Shown here in pieces: positions 8,217-12,353 of a stretch of 12,353 bases of DNA. This DNA is from an uncultured bacterium. Lineage in GTDB: Bacteria > Cyanobacteriota > Vampirovibrionia > Gastranaerophilales > Gastranaerophilaceae. The number at the start of each line of letters is the position of its first letter. Within the stretch, counting starts at the first letter, position 1. The translations under genes and the position numbers were made by a program. Below the pieces are notes generated by a model. The model was not told the DNA's origin and did not search any database. It saw only the letters and a program-made list of their open reading frames with translations. The stretch covers positions 1 through 12,353 of the forward strand of contig CALAWF010000244.1 in NCBI GenBank assembly GCA_937894665.1. Direction: 5' to 3'.

Positions 8217-9199
8217 CATATAAGAATCAAAAAGTAGGAGCATTTATTGTTCCAACAGGTATAGGAGCATCCATTGGTGGCTATGCGGGAGATGCAAGCT
8301 GTTATGCTAGAGAATTTGCAAAACATACTCAGTTAATTGTCAATCCTAATGTTGTTAATGCCGCCTGCTTTTCTGGAATAACAGATAATATGCTTTATAC
8401 GGAAGGTTATACGCTGGATAGTTTTTTTAAGGATGAAATCAACTTAATCCCTTCTATGAATAATAAAATTGGGATTATATATGATAAAGCAATTCCGCAA
8501 GATGCGTTGAATGTTCATATAAACACACAAAATGCAGTTAAAACAATATATGGCACAAACATAACAGCATATGAAATTACTGATGAAGAAGTCGGAGTAG
8601 AATTTTTTATCGCAGAAGGTGGAGTTTCAACAGGAGATGTCAAAAATATCGAAACCGTTGGAAGAGCGTGCCAAAAACTATTAGATAAGGGTTGTGAAGC
8701 AATCGCACTTGTTTGTCTATTTGATGATTCTGACGAAGATAACGAAAATTATGCAGACGGAGTTGGAGTTGACCCGGTAGGAGGGGTTGAAGCAATATTG
8801 TCGCATTATGTATCAAAACACTTTAAAGTACCTTGTGCCCATGCACCTGCATTTATTGATTATTCAATTAAACCGGATTTGGTTAATCCTAAAGCCTCTG
8901 CAGAATATATTACACCGACATTTTTACCATGTATTTTGTTAGGACTTGCAAATGCTCCAAAAATATCTATGGATAAAACTGTTGGACTAAACATCACAGA
9001 TTTAGACTTTCTAGTTATGCCATACAATGCACTTGGCTCTATACCGATATTTGAAGCATTAAAACATAATATTCCGGTATATGCAATAAAAGAAAATCAA
9101 ACGGAATTAGATATTACAAAAAATAATATTCTTAAACAGTCAAATATTATTGAAATTGGAACCTATAAAGAGGCTCTTTGCAAAATCTTAGAAAGTTAG
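8213..9199 (+). CDS. DUF3326 family protein (cyanobacterial-lineage conserved protein of unknown function)
   Basis: I recognise this 328-residue protein as DUF3326, a conserved family of unknown function that I know mainly from Cyanobacteria and plants. Visible conserved blocks are a glycine-rich PTGIGASIGGYAGDA at 14-28, NPNVVNA at 44-50, LYTEGY at 61-66, an acidic stretch followed by YADGVGVDPVGGVEAILSH at about 171-198, PCAHAPAF at 207-214 and TFLPCILLG at 236-244. There is no signal peptide or membrane segment, so it is probably cytoplasmic. The glycine-rich N-terminus could bind a phosphate or nucleotide, but that is a guess. Its ATG overlaps the amidase stop in an ATGA junction, with a GGAG about 11 bases upstream, so the two are translationally coupled although one is secreted and the other cytosolic. 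Its last 12 bases overlap the 3' end of murI on the opposite strand. The family call is secure; no function can be given. Confidence 0.88.
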   Translation: MTYKNQKVGAFIVPTGIGASIGGYAGDASCYAREFAKHTQLIVNPNVVNAACFSGITDNMLYTEGYTLDSFFKDEINLIPSMNNKIGIIYDKAIPQDALNVHINTQNAVKTIYGTNITAYEITDEEVGVEFFIAEGGVSTGDVKNIETVGRACQKLLDKGCEAIALVCLFDDSDEDNENYADGVGVDPVGGVEAILSHYVSKHFKVPCAHAPAFIDYSIKPDLVNPKASAEYITPTFLPCILLGLANAPKISMDKTVGLNITDLDFLVMPYNALGSIPIFEALKHNIPVYAIKENQTELDITKNNILKQSNIIEIGTYKEALCKILES

Positions 9200-9997
9200 G
9201 AGTTTAGGAGCATTTTTAAGATTATAGAACATTTTAGAAGCAACTCTAAATTTGTTCGGTTCAGAACTTACATAAAATTCTTCATAATGTTCAGCTTTTC
9301 CGTCATTTAGAAGATTATTAGCTTCTAAATCAGATTTGATATAATTTGCAAAATCTATAGCAGGATCAACAAACAAATCTCTTGGTTGAAATTTAGATAA
9401 AATATCTAACAAGAATGGATAATGAGTGCAACCAAGAACAATTTTTTGAGGATTAAATTTCATCATTTCATCCAAATCAGCTTTAATATCTGCAATGCTA
9501 TTAATATCTTTTAAAGTGTTATTTTCTACAATGCTTACCCATTTTGAGCAATGATGTCCAAATACTTGCATATTCGTATTATATTTAGCAATCTCACGTG
9601 GATATACATTTGATGAAATAGTTGCCTTTGTTGCAAAAACACCCAGACGCTCTATTGGATACTGAGCCAAAATCTTAGCTACAGATTGAACAATCGGATA
9701 CAACTTAACATTATATTTTCCATTTATATCATCAAATATAACTGAAGATGTTGTATTACAAGCCATAACTACAGCCTTACAACCTTTAGATTCAAAAAAT
9801 TTGATTATATCATCTGAATATTCTAATAGCTGTTCTTTTGTTTTTTCACCGTAAGGCACATGCAATGTATCACCAAAGTAAATAAAATTTTCATTTGGTA
9901 AAATCTTTTTAACCTTATTTAGTACGGTCAAACCTCCAACACCAGAATCAAAAAAAGCGATTGGGGCATTTTTATCTTTGCTATTTAAAATACTCAT
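9188..9997 (-). CDS. murI: Glutamate racemase
   Basis: The 269-residue protein is full length for MurI, which interconverts L- and D-glutamate without a cofactor and so supplies D-glutamate for the peptidoglycan stem peptide. The signatures are present: FFDSGVGGLTVL at 15-26 (D17, S18), IYFGDTLHVPYGEKT at 39-53, VMACNTTSS at 77-85 with catalytic C80, and LGCTHYPFL at 188-196 with catalytic C190 and H192. The start codon lies inside the end of the upstream AMIN amidase (17-bp overlap) and has a strong GAGGGA about six bases upstream, so the two genes form one transcription unit. The 3' end overlaps the DUF3326 gene tail to tail by 12 bp, and no hairpin terminator lies between them. D-glutamate made here feeds the MurD-MurE path, whose murE gene is about 4 kb to the left. 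Confidence 0.96.
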   Translation of the reverse strand: MSILNSKDKNAPIAFFDSGVGGLTVLNKVKKILPNENFIYFGDTLHVPYGEKTKEQLLEYSDDIIKFFESKGCKAVVMACNTTSSVIFDDINGKYNVKLYPIVQSVAKILAQYPIERLGVFATKATISSNVYPREIAKYNTNMQVFGHHCSKWVSIVENNTLKDINSIADIKADLDEMMKFNPQKIVLGCTHYPFLLDILSKFQPRDLFVDPAIDFANYIKSDLEANNLLNDGKAEHYEEFYVSSEPNKFRVASKMFYNLKNAPKLLTF

Positions 9998-11852
9998 ATA
10001 TTCCCTCAGCTATTGCTTTTGCAGTAGCCTGCTTTCTTGATTCAGAAACAAGTTGAGCTCTTTCAACAGGGCTTGAAATAAATCCAATTTCCACAAGAAC
10101 AGCAGGAGCTGTAGTATGATTAATAACATAAAATCTTGATTTGAACAAGCCACGGTCTTTTGAATTTATATTATTCAACATTGCTGCGTGAATATTTTTC
10201 GCAAGTTTTAAACTGTTGTCTTTATAATAATGTGTTTCCAAACCGGTTGGTGAATCACTATTTGATGAATTTACGTGAATACTTACAAATATATCAGGTT
10301 TAAATTCTTCACTAATTGTAACCCTATCTTGTAATGAAACATACTTATCATTGGTTCTTGTCATTTTTACAACATAACCTTTTTTCTCTAATAGAGATAC
10401 AACACGTTTTGATACATCTAAAGTTATATCTTTTTCGTAAATACCATTTCTCATTGCACCACAATCAGAACCACCATGACCAGGGTCAATTACAATATAT
10501 TTTTTACCCGAAACTTTAGTTGTATTTTGTGTTTGCTTAGGAACAACAACAGGTTCAACCGGCATGATTTTTTCTGTTGGTCGTTGTGCTAACTGCATAC
10601 TAGAGCCTTTGACTTTAATTCTAATAGTCTTGCCATCTGCTCCGGCATGAATATCAAAAACATCATCTTTACCTGTCGGAATTGTTAATTTTGCTCCTCC
10701 GATTTTCATTGCGGTCATTTTTATCCCATCAAAGATAAATGCGGATTTTAAATTAACATCTTGAAATCTATCAACATTGTAAAAATTCAAATCTAAAGCC
10801 GATGATTTTCTCTCTACCCCCAATAAAACGGGTTTTGAGAATACCAATTTAACAGTATGAGAAGAAATATCTGTAATATCATCATATACAGAAGTCAAAT
10901 TAGCCTTAACAGAAGATAATCCTTGTGTTGTAGTTAGTGCTTTTGAATCAACAAAAACTAATCGTTGAGAATCCGGATATATTACCGGAACATAGCGTTC
11001 AGGGTTTGAGCATGTAATAACAACCCTTGCCGTATTCCGATTAAACTGTCCAATTTTAATTGTATCTGCTTGATTAAAACGCATTTCTTTATTTCGAATT
11101 GCAGAATTTACAACAGTATTTGGTATATCGTAAGCAACACGAGAAGGACTAGATAAATACATTGGTTTAGATAATGACAATGAGCCAATACCGGTTAGAA
11201 TAGCATCAGGACCTTTAATTGTTACATTATCAACATAATATTTTGTGTGTAAGGTTAAATCTTTTGATGTCAATATATAATTTTTATCTGATGTTGTTTG
11301 TCCTAAATTAAAAGCAGAATTTATTTGTCCTAACAGATTATTATTCTGAACAGATACGGGAGTTTGAATATTTATACTCTCATACTGTTCAGCTACTTTA
11401 TTTTCTGTATAAACAGGCTGAAAATAGTAATTTGATACAGTTGGAGTCTTAAATCTTATAAATAAAGTATTATCAAGTTTTTTTAATTGAATATTACTAG
11501 GATTAAAACCATCACTATATGAAACTACAACCCTTACAATATTCGGATTAGTTGAAAACTGGCTAACAACAACTTCTTTTATACCATCTGAATTTACAAC
11601 CAAATCTTGTAACGGACATTTTAAAATAGCAGAACTTATATCAAAATAAGCCTTATTTTCATCTTTTACTACAATGAGTTTTGGATTTTGAGTAAAAACA
11701 TAATCATTGCTGTCTGTAGAGTTTACAGTTACAAATGATGAAGAATTATCATATGTAACAGAGTTTATCCCTAAATCTGCGGCAAAAGATTGAATACTTA
11801 AGCCAAGGATAAATGCAAATATCAATAAAAACTTAATAAATATATTTTTCAT
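9981..11852 (-). CDS. Secreted AMIN-domain N-acetylmuramoyl-L-alanine amidase (AmiC-like)
   Basis: This 623-residue exported protein has a signal peptide at residues 1-24 (cleavage after SFA). A long beta-rich region follows, in which I see up to three AMIN-like units at about 27-135, 195-303 and 315-415. A Pro/Thr/Gln-rich linker (about 422-450) leads to a C-terminal Amidase_3 domain (451-623). AMIN domains are known to target amidases to septal or pole peptidoglycan. The zinc and catalytic residues are intact: H459 in DPGHGG, E473 in YEKDI, H526 in SIHVNSS and E588 in VEIGF. It is much longer than E. coli AmiC (about 417 residues) and more like the multi-AMIN amidases of Cyanobacteria. A good promoter and an AAAGG Shine-Dalgarno 9 bases from the ATG lie upstream. 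It is followed by murI with a 17-bp overlap. A role in daughter-cell separation is inference; the reaction is well supported. Confidence 0.93.
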   Translation of the reverse strand: MKNIFIKFLLIFAFILGLSIQSFAADLGINSVTYDNSSSFVTVNSTDSNDYVFTQNPKLIVVKDENKAYFDISSAILKCPLQDLVVNSDGIKEVVVSQFSTNPNIVRVVVSYSDGFNPSNIQLKKLDNTLFIRFKTPTVSNYYFQPVYTENKVAEQYESINIQTPVSVQNNNLLGQINSAFNLGQTTSDKNYILTSKDLTLHTKYYVDNVTIKGPDAILTGIGSLSLSKPMYLSSPSRVAYDIPNTVVNSAIRNKEMRFNQADTIKIGQFNRNTARVVITCSNPERYVPVIYPDSQRLVFVDSKALTTTQGLSSVKANLTSVYDDITDISSHTVKLVFSKPVLLGVERKSSALDLNFYNVDRFQDVNLKSAFIFDGIKMTAMKIGGAKLTIPTGKDDVFDIHAGADGKTIRIKVKGSSMQLAQRPTEKIMPVEPVVVPKQTQNTTKVSGKKYIVIDPGHGGSDCGAMRNGIYEKDITLDVSKRVVSLLEKKGYVVKMTRTNDKYVSLQDRVTISEEFKPDIFVSIHVNSSNSDSPTGLETHYYKDNSLKLAKNIHAAMLNNINSKDRGLFKSRFYVINHTTAPAVLVEIGFISSPVERAQLVSESRKQATAKAIAEGIYEYFK

Positions 11853-11861
11853 ATAATCTTA

Positions 11862-11901
11862 CCTTTTATAAAATTATATGATTATTTTCAACAAATAGCA
11901 A
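11862..11901 (-). promoter_or_regulatory. Sigma70-type promoter and Shine-Dalgarno of the AMIN amidase-murI unit
   Basis: On the minus strand, TTGCTA (forward 11896-11901, 4 of 6 to TTGACA) is followed by a 17-bp spacer and a perfect TATAAT (forward 11873-11878). Transcription would start near 11866. The AAAGG at 11862-11866 lies 9 bases before the ATG, so the 5' leader is very short. This separates the amidase-murI pair from the LuxR-type gene that ends at 11913 on the same strand. Confidence 0.65.
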
Positions 11902-11912
11902 AAATGTTACAT

Positions 11913-12119
11913 CTACATAATATTATTTTTACCTAAAATATATGCAACTTCTGTTCTATTTTTCGCACCAAGAGTATCTATTATTGAACTAACATAGGAT
12001 TTTACAGTATGTTTGCTAATATATAAATTTTCTGCTATTTGTTCATTATCCAAGCCAAGGATTAAATATTTACAGACCTCTAATTCTCTTTTAGTTAAAC
12101 AATTTATTTTCGTTTTCAT
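11913..12119 (-). CDS. Stand-alone LuxR/GerE-type helix-turn-helix DNA-binding protein
   Basis: From the ATG at 12117-12119 this is a 68-residue protein made of little more than a LuxR C-terminal DNA-binding domain, about the size of B. subtilis GerE (74 residues). The signature is clear: LTKRELEVCKYLILGLDNEQIAENL at about 8-32, then ISKHTVKSYVSSIIDTLGAKNRTEVAYIL at about 34-62, the recognition helix and dimerisation-helix pattern of the NarL/FixJ class. There is no receiver or sensor domain. The frame stays open upstream to another ATG at 12219-12221, which would add 34 residues (102 total). That extension is AT-driven, unlike any domain I know, and would overlap the tRNA promoter, so I prefer the short form. 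No Shine-Dalgarno is visible; a perfect TATAAT sits just ahead of the ATG. It lies upstream of the AMIN amidase on the same strand. Its targets are unknown. Confidence 0.8.
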   Translation of the reverse strand: MKTKINCLTKRELEVCKYLILGLDNEQIAENLYISKHTVKSYVSSIIDTLGAKNRTEVAYILGKNNIM

Positions 12120-12126
12120 ATATGCA

Positions 12127-12132
12127 ATTATA
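12127..12132 (-). promoter_or_regulatory. Candidate -10 box of the LuxR-type gene
   Basis: A perfect TATAAT reads on the minus strand here, ending 7 bases before the ATG at 12119. The best -35 candidate is weak (AAGACT, 18-bp spacing). The distance implies a transcript starting at or within a base or two of the start codon. Confidence 0.45.
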
Positions 12133-12192
12133 GTAATATAAAGGATTTTCAGTCTTAATAATATTTCCGTTTTAGAATTATAAAATATACAC

Positions 12193-12221
12193 TTGAAAAA
12201 TAAACTTGTTTTATGTATCAT
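12193..12221 (+). promoter_or_regulatory. Sigma70-type promoter of tRNA-Arg
   Basis: TTGAAA (12193-12198, 5 of 6) and TATCAT (12216-12221, 5 of 6) are separated by exactly 17 bp. Transcription would begin near 12228, leaving a leader of about 12 bases for RNase P to remove before the mature tRNA 5' end at 12240. An alternative, TTGTTT at 12207-12212 with TGTAAT at 12229-12234, would start transcription almost at the mature end and is less likely. Confidence 0.6.
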
Positions 12222-12239
12222 AATACTTGTAATAAATAA

Positions 12240-12313
<74 letters not shown>

Positions 12314-12316
12314 AAT

Positions 12317-12352
12317 AAAGAGTCTTTGTTAATTCAAAGGTTCTTTATTTTT
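12317..12352 (+). terminator. Rho-independent terminator of tRNA-Arg
   Basis: A 12-bp stem (12317-12328 with 12335-12346, two of the pairs G-U) closes a six-base loop TTAATT and is followed by ATTTTT. A/T pairs outside the stem could extend it by up to four further pairs. It begins four bases after the mature tRNA end, so the tRNA is monocistronic. Confidence 0.85.
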
Positions 12353-12353
12353 C

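Noticed and set aside
9160..9187. Short AAAGA/TCTTT inverted repeat downstream of murI as a terminator
   Set aside because: Only five pairs, a three-base loop and no T-run follow; it also lies within the DUF3326 coding sequence.
12120..12221. N-terminal extension of the LuxR-type protein to a start at 12221
   Set aside because: The 34 extra residues look like translated A+T-rich intergenic DNA, would overlap the tRNA promoter, and the TATAAT at 12127-12132 would then lie inside the gene.

Overview
The window looks like ordinary chromosome from a low-GC (roughly one third G+C by eye), diderm, non-photosynthetic bacterium related to Cyanobacteria, most likely the Melainabacteria/Vampirovibrionia lineage (gut Gastranaerophilales type). 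That placement is an inference. It rests on a DUF3326 protein, a family I know mainly from Cyanobacteria and plastid-bearing plants, on an amidase with AMIN-like domains, on a meso-diaminopimelate-type MurE, and on the strong A+T bias. TGA is used as a normal stop, and no mobile elements, phage genes or CRISPR arrays are visible.

Layout. From 6730 leftwards to the window edge runs a tight minus-strand operon: ftsI-type penicillin-binding protein, murE, a short nagA-like deacetylase, ilvD, uppS and the first 55 codons of an rdgB/HAM1 pyrophosphatase cut by the edge. Gaps are 20-24 bp, or genes overlap by 1 and 11 bp. A 115-bp divergent intergenic region (6731-6845) separates it from a two-gene plus-strand unit: a secreted Amidase_3 enzyme with SH3-like and AMIN-like modules, and a DUF3326 gene coupled to it by an ATGA overlap. 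That unit meets head-on, with a 12-bp overlap of coding ends, a minus-strand pair made of an AMIN-domain amidase and murI (glutamate racemase), which overlap by 17 bp. Upstream of that pair lies a small stand-alone LuxR/GerE-type DNA-binding protein on the minus strand. Diverging from it is a tRNA-Arg(ACG) with its own promoter and terminator at the right edge.

How the genes fit together. Most of the window concerns peptidoglycan. MurI makes D-glutamate, MurE adds meso-DAP to the precursor, UppS makes the undecaprenyl lipid carrier, FtsI cross-links septal wall, the two secreted amidases cleave peptides from glycan strands, and NagA can return GlcNAc-6-P to amino-sugar metabolism. IlvD (branched-chain amino acids) and RdgB (nucleotide pool cleaning) are metabolic passengers. 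The ftsI-murE pair is a fragment of the usual dcw cluster with other neighbours.

I see no clear new system. The points most worth a second look are the DUF3326 gene translationally coupled to a wall amidase, the N- and C-terminally shortened NagA-like protein, the multi-domain amidases, and two genes whose consensus-like -10 boxes sit so close to the start codon that leaderless transcripts are possible.
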